Part shown: piece by piece, positions 21,523 through 32,100 of the stretch
How positions within the stretch are numbered: the first letter of the stretch is position 1
Layout: every line of letters starts with the position of its first letter
NCBI GenBank assembly: GCA_022457065.1
Contig: JAJGBQ010000004.1
Span: forward strand, 1,178,001 to 1,242,000
DNA from: Curvularia sp. ZM96
Taxonomy: Eukaryota > Ascomycota > Dothideomycetes > Pleosporales > Pleosporaceae
Length of the DNA stretch: 64,000 bases
Direction: 5' to 3'
Program-made: the position numbers and the translations under genes
Notes under the pieces: model-generated
What the model was told of the DNA's origin: nothing
Databases searched by the model: none
The model's input: the letters and a program-made list of their open reading frames with translations, nothing else

Positions 21523-22078
21523 GATTTGGGTGGGTGTGCGAAGTGCGGCAGATAGCCTTGTGGAGAATGCCCTTGAAGAAGAGCAAAGAAGGCTGCTATT
21601 ATACAAGTCCTTGTTGCTGGCCTCTCAAAAGCGCGGCTTGCTGCAGCCCCAGGCAGCACAGGCTGGTGGGCGGCATGATTGATGACAGATGGGGGCCCAT
21701 ATGCTTGCACAGCCGCAACGTTTGCTGCACCTCCCAGCGATACCACGCATTGGCGCATACTCTGTAAGCCCGCTCCGGTCGAGCAAGCCAACATGGCCAT
21801 CTACCGTTTGCCATGAGCAGCGTTCGCATATGGTATCAGACAATCCCGGTAAGAGCAGCGCCCAAAACGGATAGTGGAGGCTCAGCTTTTGGCCCCCAAT
21901 GCAACTTCAGGGCGCGCTGATTGGCGGGCTGGCGCTCGCAACTGCCATCTCCCCGCTTTGAGTCGTGTTGCATATTCCGTCCAATATGGGGGCTGAAAGC
22001 TGCAGTGAACGCTTTCTACATTATGGCCGGTTGCTGCAAACCTCCCGCCGTGCAGCAACCCCGCCGTTTTCTTGATTC
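21523..22078. other. divergent promoter between small protein and caspase-like gene
   Basis: No coding region supported; many overlapping short open frames with no domain content. GC-rich, with several GCAGCC/GGCTGC words. Confidence 0.45.
21598..21603 (-). promoter_or_regulatory. TATA-like box of the 120-aa gene
   Basis: TATAAT on the minus strand, 76-81 bp upstream of the ATG at 21522. Confidence 0.4.
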
Positions 22079-23614
22079 ATGGCTCTCTCTTCAGACACAA
22101 GCGTACACGTCGTGAACACAATGGCGGCCGAGATTGCGCCTCGCGTCGTGAACCCATACCCAAACAAAGTCATCCACGCCGACATACGAATACAGTCGGT
22201 TGACGAAGAGCCGCCGCAAAATGGTTCGGTTCCGCAGAGCGAGGGGCGCGTCGCCGCAAGCACGCCGAGCGCAGCAGAGATCAACTACCAGGAGAAGGCT
22301 GCAGAGATGCAGAATTGGTGGGCCGAGGCCATTGCGCGGAATATGGATCTGCCAGAAGGATACTCTCATGTGGCCGTGCTGATCATCAAGTGGGCGGATG
22401 AACTCGATGAGCTGAAGACTGGCGACGAGGTATGTAGCTGTGGAAAAGAGTGCAGGTGCGTCGGGATCTGATCTGACCAAACATAGGCCCGAGAGCTTGC
22501 TGCCCTGTTCAGCGAGAGCTTCAACTACAGCACCAGCATCGTCGAACTCAATGTCGGAAAGAAACCCCAGCATCAGCTCGATAGTTACGTCTGCGACTTT
22601 ATCTGCAACAACGATGGGCCGGACAATCTCCTTATCGTATACTACACCGGCCACGGAGTCTTCAACGACGAGAAGAAATGCCTAGAGCTTACAGGAAGCC
22701 TCCGTAACAACGCCTTGCTACAGGACAGAGGTCTGCGCAGGAGTGCACACGCAACTTGGAACAAGGCAGAAGATATGCTCAGGCATGAGGATAATTCAAG
22801 TGATGTGCTCACAATTCTGGACACGTGCTACTCGAGCAACTTTGTCAAGTCGGGCAAGGATGGGCATAAACGATTTGAACTCCTCAGTGCGTGTGCAATC
22901 GACCAGACAACTGAAGCCCCTGGCAAGAACTCTTATACCCGCGCCCTTATTGATGCTCTTAAGGAGCTTCTGAGCGAAGACGCTGAGGGACCTATATCGA
23001 CCTTTCGCCTCTATCAACGCATCAATATGGACCCCAGGCGCAAGGACACGCCGTCGCAGATTTGGTCTCGTGGTAAAAGCGCTCACCACAGTGAGCAGCA
23101 TATATTTTTGGCGCCTCTGAAGCCCGCCAAAGCACACGCCTTGCACCCACCCGGTTGGCGGTCCAAGCCAAAGGGCTACTTGACTCTGCGTTTTGGCCTT
23201 CGAGATCCGACCTTGAACCAGCAGCAAATCGAGTTTATGACCAAGGCTCTTTCCAAGGCATTTGCGAACAAGGCACTGATGGGCCTGAGGAAGATTGAGT
23301 GGGTGGAGATGGAGTCTGCACCACCCGTATCACATTTCGAGCACATTGCTTCCATTATGCGTGTGTTGGCACAGTGGAGAAAGGCTGTCGTCAGAAGAAA
23401 GGAAGAACGACTGGCGCAGCAAAAGTCACAGCAATCGGTCGACCAAGTCACGCTACCACGCATCAACGTCGAATCAGCCAACGCACTGGGGAAGCGCCCA
23501 CGCACCGGAGTAGCCGCAGAGGAGCTACCGCATGCGAAGAAATGTTATCTCGATCCATCGCATCCTCCCTCACCGCCAATCTCGGAATCTTCGCGCATCG
23601 ATTCGGATTCCTGA
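22079..23614 (+). CDS. caspase-fold (peptidase C14) protein
   Basis: Exons 22079..22429 and 22487..23614; the 57-nt intron begins GTATGT, ends ATAG and lies between codons; 492 aa. The p20-like core spans about residues 95-290: strand SHVAVLIIKW, then LLIVYYTGHGV with catalytic His173, and VLTILDTCYSS with catalytic Cys231, the canonical GHG / DxCxS dyad. The following strand FELLSACAIDQTTEAPGKNSYTRALIDAL is also typical. There is no zinc finger or Pro/Gln-rich prodomain as in classical fungal metacaspases; the N-terminus is a short polar region and the C-terminal 150 residues are basic and disordered (HAKKCY...SPPISESS). It belongs among fungal caspase-like proteins related to NLR effector peptidases, and may act in regulated cell death; substrate preference is unknown. 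ATG 22121 is an alternative start. Confidence 0.85.
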
Positions 23615-24122
23615 TGCCATAATCTCCTTGTGCCTACTTTCCTAGAGTTTCCTTTCTTCGCATTCCGCTGTTGAGCTAGCTTGTATTCAGGATACCCATA
23701 GTCTTGCACTATATAACACAATTTAGTTTCATATTATTTGGTTGAATCATTGCGTAGTATTTTCGTGTTTGGTTTCGGAAATCGTGTTCGCAGCGTTATC
23801 TCGGTGGGTATCGCACGCTCACACAGCTGAAGTGGTGCCACTTTCCTGGTCTCACCACCATCACCAAGCTAGCTTATTCAATGCAATCGAATAACGCCAC
23901 ACACTCCGTATTCTTTGCAAAATCACCTTCTGCTACTGAGAGTCTCCATTATTGCCGCATAACTGCATGATGTATTAATAAAATCTCCGTATAAAACCTA
24001 TGGCGCCTGCACCCACTTCTAACCATCATAGCAAAGTAACTCATACAACTTACATTACAAACAAACCTCAAGCGGGATCTCAACCACACCTACAAATCCC
24101 AACAACAACTCAACCGATAATT
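23615..24122. other. intergenic with TATA box
   Basis: Contains TATAAAA at 23990..23996. An ATG only 4 bases after it (24000) is too close to be the start of a transcript from this box, so I prefer the in-frame ATG at 24123 for the next gene. Nothing else is seen. Confidence 0.45.
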
Positions 24123-24446
24123 ATGACAGCTACCATCGAACTTGTGGCTGTTGCAACAAACCAACACGACCACACCATCGGCCATTGCCGCGCACAACGC
24201 CACACACTCTACTCGCACACCGAGTACCGCCAAGCGCCAGCGGCACAACCACACCTTGAAAAGCCTGCTGTCACAACTCCCTCATGCAATGAAGAGGAGT
24301 GGACGGAGAGCCAGGAGGAGCTTGCGCGCTGGGGCATAGACGCTTCAGATATGCCCAAGTCAGACTCAAGCCAAGCGTCAACGCCAAGCGAGACGCCAGG
24401 ACGAGAATGCTTAAAGATCGAGGACGTGGAAAAGTTTTGGCAGTGA
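24123..24446 (+). CDS. small hypothetical protein, 107 aa
   Basis: An in-frame segment open from 24000, called from ATG 24123 because the TATA box is at 23990. The second half looks like real protein: EEEWTESQEELARWGIDASDMP, a Ser/Thr/Pro linker, and CLKIEDVEKFWQ at the end. The first half is His/Gln-rich and poorly informative. No family recognised. It lies downstream of the caspase-like gene in the same direction and could also be untranslated sequence. Confidence 0.4.
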   Translation: MTATIELVAVATNQHDHTIGHCRAQRHTLYSHTEYRQAPAAQPHLEKPAVTTPSCNEEEWTESQEELARWGIDASDMPKSDSSQASTPSETPGRECLKIEDVEKFWQ

Positions 24447-24664
24447 ATCATTTTCTTTAAGAATTCCTAGTGTGAGGAAGGAGAGGCTAGGGGTGAGAGA
24501 CAAGATAGCAAAATGCGCGTGAAGGTTGTGGGAGGGATTTTTGGTAAATATGTTTGTATAGACTAGCTTTTCTTCCTGCTCCTAGAATTCAAGAATGTAC
24601 AAAAGACTAGATGGTAAAAGGAGAAAAAATAGTGTAGACGTATATATGGCTCGACAATTATCCT

Positions 24665-26305
24665 TCAGCCTCCTAACACTGCGTCTTCAAACGCCTGCTC
24701 ATACTCTTTTGCAAGCAGTCCACCAATCCAATAGCCACCTCTCGCATCCTTGCCAACACAATTCCCGATACTTGCTGACACAACTTGATTACTATTCGCA
24801 CGAGCATCCGTCGCGTAGGCATGGATATAGGTTGGCTTGCCCCTAGCTACTCGGTCGCTGGTCGATAGTCCTTTACCAGACACGATAGCAGCCGAGAAAT
24901 CTGTTTCAAAAAACTTTCCCTTCGCCCAGTTGGATATAATGAACCTCGCAGGTGTCATCAGCGCATCCGGTGGTGACGTGCTAGTTTGCTGACTGGTGCG
25001 ATTGGCGCGCTGTCTCTCTTCAACGGCGTCCCTCGTTGCCTGCTCAACGAGGTCTTTGCGCAATCGTGCAGCTAGGTGGCCGAGTGGCAGGCTGAGAAAT
25101 TGGTTCAGGCCAAGTTGGCTGACAATCCCCGCAGTACAGTTCCCAATATAGGCTTTGTCCTTTGGGATTAAGACCTTGTATCTGTTTGTTGCTGTAGATA
25201 GTATGTCTCTCATCCCCAGTACGTTGATGATTTGGATTGGACGACTTGGAGGACTTTTTAGGAGTTTGAGGTCGGAGACTGCGAGGCGCTGAACCAGCCA
25301 TGCGGAGATTATATCGCCATCGGAGAGGAAAGGCTTGGGATTGGCGGGATTAGAGGTGTTGTAGGTTATTTGTGAAGAGTCGAGTGAGGCGAGGTCGCTC
25401 ATTGCTTGAGTGCGTAGTCGGACCATGTAGGATGGAGGCATGTAGATCATGCGGCCGCCGTTTAATTTAGCAGATCTGAAAATGCGAGAGTAAAGGTAGG
25501 CGAAAGCAGATTTGAAGTTCAGCAACCTTATCAGCCAGGTTTTGATGCCTTGAGTCGCCATCCAGAACCAATGCTGCTTGTCATCTACTGCAGGCTTCTT
25601 TTCCTCTGCATTGCTGTTCACACTTGGCCCGGCATCGTCTTTCAAAGGCGCGCCAAGGTCCTTCAGGGGATCGAAGTCGTAACCCCAAAACTCCGGTACG
25701 TCGTCATCGCGTCCTTCTAGCACCGCTACCCATGCACTTAACAGCGCTCGGCGTCCCATGCCATCCAGCAGCGCGTGCAGCCACATCAACGTAACCAATG
25801 TCGCATCTTGAAAGTTCACAACGTGTAACCCGAGCTGTGCTTTGTCGCTGTAGATCCAATCAGCAAGCACTGCTGTACTGTTTTCCGTCTGCGTAAGCTC
25901 GTGCAATGAGTCCAGAACATCGAAAGCTTGTATGCGGTCACCATCTTGGACCTTTGGAAATTTGCGCCCGATATGATGGTCATCCAGTCTCATGTCATGC
26001 GACTTTTGTGTAAAATTGATGGGCGGGCGTTCTTTCGTATACTGCGCAGGGACGTGGTATTCGAGTCGGTCAGTGTGTTTATTTAGGCGCAAGCGTGCTC
26101 CCAGCTTCCTCCAACCGGGCTTCTCTAGCAATTTCCAGAGTGAGTCGGCGAGCTGTTGCGCATTCAGAACATCGTCGAAGCGCATGGTGAACTCTACTGA
26201 AAGATTGCGGTTCTGAAAGGTATCATCATGGCTATGTAGTGGTATGATAGTATCTGTAAGTATGTGCCTTGGTGTGGATCGCTGTCTAGTGTTGGAGGAA
26301 AACAT
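24665..26305 (-). CDS. BAHD-type acyltransferase
   Basis: Single exon, 546 aa from ATG 26305. A more distal in-frame start at 26422 would add a hydrophobic 39-residue leader and is less likely. The catalytic motif HxxxD is present as H177-A-L-L-D181-G, the hallmark of the BAHD / fungal transferase family (PF02458), which acylates alcohols or amines with CoA thioesters. A Cys-Gly turn and the 'AYIGNCTAGIV' substrate-channel motif follow, and the C-terminal region has NWAKGKFFETDFSAAIVSGKG in place of the plant DFGWG motif. A polar linker (about 230-260) separates the two lobes. Relatives acylate trichothecenes, botrydial-type products and similar metabolites, but there is no biosynthetic cluster here, so the acceptor is unknown. 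Confidence 0.85.
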   Translation of the reverse strand: MFSSNTRQRSTPRHILTDTIIPLHSHDDTFQNRNLSVEFTMRFDDVLNAQQLADSLWKLLEKPGWRKLGARLRLNKHTDRLEYHVPAQYTKERPPINFTQKSHDMRLDDHHIGRKFPKVQDGDRIQAFDVLDSLHELTQTENSTAVLADWIYSDKAQLGLHVVNFQDATLVTLMWLHALLDGMGRRALLSAWVAVLEGRDDDVPEFWGYDFDPLKDLGAPLKDDAGPSVNSNAEEKKPAVDDKQHWFWMATQGIKTWLIRLLNFKSAFAYLYSRIFRSAKLNGGRMIYMPPSYMVRLRTQAMSDLASLDSSQITYNTSNPANPKPFLSDGDIISAWLVQRLAVSDLKLLKSPPSRPIQIINVLGMRDILSTATNRYKVLIPKDKAYIGNCTAGIVSQLGLNQFLSLPLGHLAARLRKDLVEQATRDAVEERQRANRTSQQTSTSPPDALMTPARFIISNWAKGKFFETDFSAAIVSGKGLSTSDRVARGKPTYIHAYATDARANSNQVVSASIGNCVGKDARGGYWIGGLLAKEYEQAFEDAVLGG

Positions 26306-26827
26306 ATCGAAACATGCAAAAGTTAGGAGGGAAACATAAACAGAAGAAGAAAGAAAATATTGCAAAGAAATGTAGAGGTGAGTGTTTGTGTTCAATTTTA
26401 TCGTGGCGATTTTGTTCCACAAGATGAACTACGTAGTCCAAGAATCTGGATCTTACGTTGGGAAGAAAGAGGTGAGAATGAAGTCACGCGGGTTGAACGC
26501 CTTATCGCGAAGCACGCCTTCACGGGCGTTTTTTTGATTCCATGTGCGGGAATATGTAGAGTGGCTAGCAAGGTAGGAAGGTAACAGCGTATCATCGGCC
26601 TCATGTGTAGTGGTTGGCACAGGGTAGCGCTTACATGCAGATCCCGGTGCCTATTTACGCGGCTGGGATTTATAATGCAACCGTTCGCTTACAGCTGGAC
26701 ATGTCAGCTCTATTGCATGCAAATACACGCAAAATCGTCTGAGAGGTATGGCAGGAGTACAGACACATTTTGATTTCAAAAGCCACTGGCATATGGAGTA
26801 TCAAGAGAGCAGGCAGTGCTCTGCGTA

Positions 26828-26935
26828 AGCAGAGCAGCTCGCTCAACACAGCATATCAAGCAAGCAAAAGTTGCAAAAAGAACACAAAAAGAACGACAGC
26901 GGCAGAATTCGAGCCTGCGTGGCTGAAGCCATATA
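26828..26935 (-). pseudogene. inverted partial tRNA-Ser copy with 3' flank
   Basis: The reverse complement of this segment matches 27272..27379 closely: the 3' half of the tRNA-Ser (from the variable arm through the T arm and acceptor end) and about 70 bases of its downstream flank, including the two T-rich terminator tracts. Differences cluster in the tRNA part (GGCCGCGC becomes AGCCACGC; TTCGAATCCT becomes CTCGAATTCT) and break T-arm pairing. It lacks the 5' half, so it cannot make a tRNA. Confidence 0.85.
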
Positions 26936-27212
26936 ATTTATAGTTAATGAAGCTTGTTCTATAGTATTTATCGCTGTAACTACGCATTGCAATAGTAGTA
27001 CAGCTCCATTACCTATGTAGGTTCAAAGTTCTGAATGACATGGGGGTGTGGGGGATCAGTCAAAATTAGGCTCAGCCCCACCCGATCAAAGTTTCGCAGA
27101 TACGGACCCACTACCACTTCGTGCTATTGGGACAAGCTAACGAGGCTTAGATTGCAAATCAAGAATATATTGTTTGTGAAATGTCAAAATTCCATCAATC
27201 AGAACAACTCAA

Positions 27213-27312
27213 GACAGCGTGCCAGAGTGGTTAATGGGTATGACTCGAACGAGCATCATCTACTAGATATCATATGGCTTCGGCCGCGCAGGTTCGAATC
27301 CTGCCGCTGTCG
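27213..27312 (+). tRNA. tRNA-Ser(CGA) with intron
   Basis: Acceptor stem GACAGCG pairs with CGCTGTC, discriminator G. The anticodon stem TATGA/TCATA encloses a loop with CGA at positions 34-36. A 19-nt intron (CGAGCATCATC..., about 27250..27268) follows position 37. The long variable arm (TGGCTTCGGCC) and the T arm GCAGG-TTCGAAT-CCTGC identify a class II serine tRNA. A T5 tract follows within 10 bases. Confidence 0.93.
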
Positions 27313-27315
27313 TTC

Positions 27316-27320
27316 TTTTT
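27316..27320 (+). terminator. RNA polymerase III terminator
   Basis: TTTTT begins 4 bases after the tRNA-Ser, with a second T5 tract at about 27326. Confidence 0.7.
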
Positions 27321-27724
27321 GTGTTCTTTTTGCAACTTTTGCTTGCTTGATATGCTGTGTTGAGCGAGCTGCTCTGCTTTCACTTTTTAGTGCATGACCC
27401 CACCACAACAAACCCCTCAGACCTTCATAATCCTCTATACTCTATAATTCACGCAGGGTTTAGTCTAATCCGCCAATAAATACAGTCGTGGTGGGTTTGA
27501 TTTCACGTTTCTTCCTTTTTTAGTGAAAAACTCCAATTTGCAGTTTAGTCTACGAGCGAACACAGATTAGCTGCGATATTTAGGGACCAGTCACTCTAGT
27601 TGTTCGCGCAGCGGCGCAATTATACTTTTTCTCTTTTTCTTTGGGCTAGCTACGCTATTCGTTGCTCTCTCACCGCTACTGACCTTCGTGGCCTCCTACA
27701 CCTCCCACTCTATATCACCCAGTG
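27321..27724. other. intergenic
   Basis: Contains the outer part of the inverted repeat arm (to 27379) and then no recognisable element. Short complementary words CCACCACAACAAACCC (27394) and GTGGTGGGTTTG (27489) could be vestigial inverted repeats. Confidence 0.35.
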
Positions 27725-28606
27725 TCAGACTCTCACTATCGTGCCATCAAAAACAAACAATATCTTCCCAACTCTCGGTGAAAGATCTTCCTTCTTCTTC
27801 CATTCTCGAAACCAGAACTTGATGTACTCTTGTACATCTTCAAACACGAACTTCGCATTTTCGACTTTGGCAGGATAGAGCTTCGTAAAGTCGAGATGAG
27901 CTAGTCCATGAATCTTTCGTATTGGCACCTCTGATTCATTCGAGAGTCTGTTTCCGTCTCCATAGCTTCTCGTGTCGACGTGAAATGCCAAAGTCTCAGT
28001 GCTCAAGATGATCGGATGTCCTATTATTTCCCCGGAAAATGGCTGTTGCAGGAATTCGGAGAATGTGTTTGAGACAGAAGCGTTAATATTTTCGTTGCCG
28101 ACTAAGTTGCGTAACGGATTGAACGACTGCCAGTGCAAGTACCTATTGGCTGAGGACCAAGGGGCATCCATGCTTCTCTCAACGCCTAAGATACAATTCT
28201 GGTCCCAATTGGTCTGCAGGTACCGCTCGTCTTCAGTGTAGCAAAGGACAAAATGAATATTAATTCTCTTGAAGGTGCCATCTTTTCGGACAGGCAAAGT
28301 CCGCCATGTTGGCCAGATCCAATTATTGTCCACGATCGCGACATCGAGGTCTAGAGTTTGTGGTTTCTTCGAAAGGTAGATTTTAGTTACAGTGTATAAC
28401 CTCCGACTCGTAAGAAGAAGATTCGTTGCAGGGTGTCTTTCAGCAAGCTCTAGTTTGGGGATGCAATATCGGTGGCGAGGGAATACGGGTGTAGTTTCCG
28501 ACTTCAGTCGATAACGTACACTCCCCTCTGGCCAATGAATAGACACTACCACAAGATCTATAATCTCAAAGAGAATCTCACTTGGTAGATCCAAAAGTGT
28601 CACCAT
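27725..28606 (-). CDS. F-box domain protein
   Basis: Single exon, 293 aa from ATG 28606. The in-frame extension upstream has no ATG before its stop-bounded start. The N-terminus LLDLPSEILFEIIDLV matches the F-box, which binds Skp1 in SCF ubiquitin ligases, followed by a typical NLLLTSRRLYTVTKIYL segment. The remainder is a non-repeat region with many aromatic residues, as in the large set of fungal F-box proteins of unknown substrate. It is transcribed divergently from the large RNA-processing gene at 29112. Confidence 0.8.
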   Translation of the reverse strand: MVTLLDLPSEILFEIIDLVVVSIHWPEGSVRYRLKSETTPVFPRHRYCIPKLELAERHPATNLLLTSRRLYTVTKIYLSKKPQTLDLDVAIVDNNWIWPTWRTLPVRKDGTFKRINIHFVLCYTEDERYLQTNWDQNCILGVERSMDAPWSSANRYLHWQSFNPLRNLVGNENINASVSNTFSEFLQQPFSGEIIGHPIILSTETLAFHVDTRSYGDGNRLSNESEVPIRKIHGLAHLDFTKLYPAKVENAKFVFEDVQEYIKFWFREWKKKEDLSPRVGKILFVFDGTIVRV

Positions 28607-29111
28607 CGTAGCTGTGTGTAGAGCGTCGCGGCTCTGTTCAATGAGGCTTGGCAATCCATAGCTTCAAATGCCACGCACGACCCCGCTTTTTCAGCGACAC
28701 CTAATTCCCGAGCGCTAATCCTCATGTTACCGCCTCTGTCTTGTATTCACACCCACTGTATCCTTTATCCAGAAATGGCATTGCGAACAGCTTCGTTATG
28801 ACCGCAGGCACCGAAAGGACACATCGGCCCGTTGACTGTGGCGCATGGTCCCCTTTGAGTTAGCGTAAATGAGTCATTATCGCTCACTGCGCTTCAGCCT
28901 ACTACCTGAGTTTCAAGTACTATTGGAGTCATATTCGTAACCTTTTAGTAAATGGATCTGTTGGAGGGATGTTTGTATGGCATAAGTATCACGGCGCGGT
29001 CGTTGAGATTTGATATCACCATCACTTCCTTCCTCTTCGTTTGAACGATACCCTTGTACGATTTCTTTCTCTTTAGCATTTCGTTTTACAAAATTTGTAG
29101 TTTCCTGAAAA
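28607..29111. other. divergent promoter, F-box gene and RNA end-processing gene
   Basis: 505 bp with no open frame of note. CT-rich DNA precedes the ATG at 29112 (TTCCTTCCTCTTCG near 29026), common in fungal promoters. Confidence 0.5.
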
Positions 29112-32100
29112 ATGGCATCTACGAACGAGTCAACAACACTTACGCGAATCTCGACAAAATCTTATGATACGGCCCTCTGCATCATTCCGCCCAGGTCGCA
29201 GTGCGGTTATGTAGATCAGTTGCGGGAACTCTATGATAAGGCTTTCGGGAGATGGCCAGCACACGTCAATCTCATATACCCATTCGTATCTCCCGATGAG
29301 CTTCCACGAGCTCAAAAGCAAATTGAGAATTATCTCGCGACACATTTGGATCAAGACAGACCAATCAACCTGGAACTAGCCCAAGCTGGATACTTTATGC
29401 AAAAGAACAGATGCACCATCTACCTTACCGAAGAAAGCAGTGTAGACTCGGATTTATCGCTTGAGTCTCTCCGCACAATGGTCCTGGAAGCCCTAGGACA
29501 ACGCCCTCTCCGATCTACCCTACATCTTACTATTGGTCAATCACAAGACAATACTGTTTTCGAACGATCGCTTCTCCTAGAAAAAGCGCGATTGATACCG
29601 AGTCTGCGATTTCGCATTGGGTCACTTGCGATTTTGGTACGCGAACGAACAACTGGTTCAGATTCGGCAGATTATATGCGCCTTTATGCTGCCATCAATC
29701 TCTGTCCTCCTGGTAGTGTTTCAAGACCCGATAGTCCAGATTACTGGGTACGGAGACTTCCTTCAAACGCGACGATATCCCAGATTGAGGAAGATACTGA
29801 AGGCGGCATGGCTCAGCACGAACTGACGCCTTACGATCAGGGTGTGCAGCCAGGTTTGACTTACTGCTTTGATGATGAAGAATGCAAGTGGTCGCCTTAC
29901 TCCCCTGAGGAGCACGATGATATCGACTTGGAGACTATAACAGTCGCGAGCTATAACGTCCTGGTAGACAGCGAGTACCCGCCCACACACGACCGTGATC
30001 CCTTGATCGTCAGTACCATCCTCTCAGATTCAGCAATGGCGGACGTTCTAGTACTGCAAGAAATATCTGATGATTTTCTTTCCTATTTGCTGGGCGACTC
30101 CGAGATTCAGCGAAGATATCCGTTCGTATCCCATGGACCACCGACGCAGCCGGACATTGGGCCATTACCTAGTTTGCGAAACATTGTTGTTCTCAGCTGT
30201 TACCCATTTTCCTGGAGGTCGGTTCCATTTCATCGAAAGCACAAGGGTGCCATTGTTGCACAGTTCCGAGGAGTGACTGCTTCTGGTTACCCAAGCCAGG
30301 AAGGCCTGGTAGTTGCTAGTGTCCACTTGACTGCCGGCCTTACAGATGGATCGATTGCAACTAAAAAGGCCCAGATGAAAACTCTGATAAGTCATCTAGA
30401 GCAAAACCACAAGGAGGATGCTTGGGTCATCGCTGGCGACTTCAACATTGTCACCTCGACTCACACTATCGACACTGCTCGCAAGAACAAATCCATCACT
30501 GATGAGTCTGCGAATACACTAGCCTCGATAGAGACTGCAATTAGCGACGCGGGTTTATTAGATGCTTGGAGTGTTGCTCGGGTAGAAGCAGCCGACCAGC
30601 CAAGCATTGCTGATGTGGGTGAGCTATTCGAAGGTGAAGAAGGCGCAACTTTCGATCCCCAAAACAACAGACTCGCTGCCGGAACCACCACCACTTCGCA
30701 TGACCGACCGCAAAGATACGACAGAATACTTGTTCGCCCAAAGAATGCTCTTCGTGTCATTCGTTTCAATCATTTTGGTTTACCTGAGACCATTGATGGT
30801 GTACAAATAATCGCCAGTGATCATTACGGAGTAAGGGCAACAATGAAGGTTACGAGTGGTGAAGCCATGGACAGTACAGAGGATACGGATTCAGTAAATC
30901 AAATTTCAGTCCAGCTGAAGCGCGCGATCCCGGCTCTGTCGGAGTCATCGGGTATGTGGTCAGTCTTGGCGGCTCATGGTATGGTTCCTAGCGAAGAGCA
31001 AACGACACAGCACCAAAGGGCATTTGAAACACTCCAGAGAATTATTCTGGACATATCTGAGGAATTGGAGTCTGATAACTCCGGTATTCCGTTGGTCATG
31101 GTTCCAGTCGGCTCATATGCTTTGGGTGTTTGGACAGCGGATTCGGATATCGACTGCTTGTGCATTGGTGCGCTTAGTCCAAAGACCTTCTTCAAACTCG
31201 CCCGACAACGCCTTGCAAAAGCCGCGAACCCTCAGGTACGAATCTTGAGGAAGGTTGAAGCTAATACTGGCACTATGCTCGAACTTTCCGTCAACGGTGT
31301 GTTGATGGACTTGCAATATTGCCCCGCGGCGAAGGTCTTAGAAAGGTAAATACAAGTTGTTCCATAGCCAGTTGAAGCACTAACACGACTCATATAGATG
31401 GTCTGAATTTCCAGAAATTTCAGCATCCGATCCCACCTTTAACCTCTCGATTCTCTCGCTTCGCAAGTTGAAACCCTACCGCGACTTACTATACATGCAA
31501 CGAACGCTGCTATCAAAATCCTTGTTCCGTCAGGCTTATCGCTGTATCAAGTTATGGGCTGTTCAGCGTGGTCTGTATTCCGCGAAATTTGGTTATTTTG
31601 GCGGAGTACATATCACGCTCATGCTCTCTTGGGTTTGCAAGCGACTTGCACACGATGTCGGTTCGGTCACTGCCGCGGATCTAGTGACGAGCTTCTTTCA
31701 GCATTACGCATACTTTGATTGGGCCAATGAAATGGTGTACGATGCGTTTTTTCACAAGAAGAAGCCGCGTTATCACCGTAGTGCAAGAGAGCCTATGGTT
31801 GTTCTTGGTTTTCATGCGCCCAATTCAAACATTGCGCACACTGCTACTGTACCAGGTTTGCAGATACTCATCAAGGAGCTCAAGGCCGCCGATGCGAAGC
31901 TAAATGAGCCTGGTATGACATGGAATGAGTTCTTCGGTGCATCTTCAAGCCCAATCTCAGAATTTTCTCTTCCTTCAGGCGCTATAGAATTCCTGGAGAC
32001 TTACAATGACTTTGTCAAGGTTGACATACAGTTCTGGGGTCGTACGCTCGCAAGGGGCAAAAGTCTGGTTGGTTGGGTGGAGTCTCGATGCATATCCCTC

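Noticed and set aside
24000..24122. ATG at 24000 as start of the small gene
   Set aside because: It is 4 bases after TATAAAA, so a transcript from that promoter would begin downstream of it.
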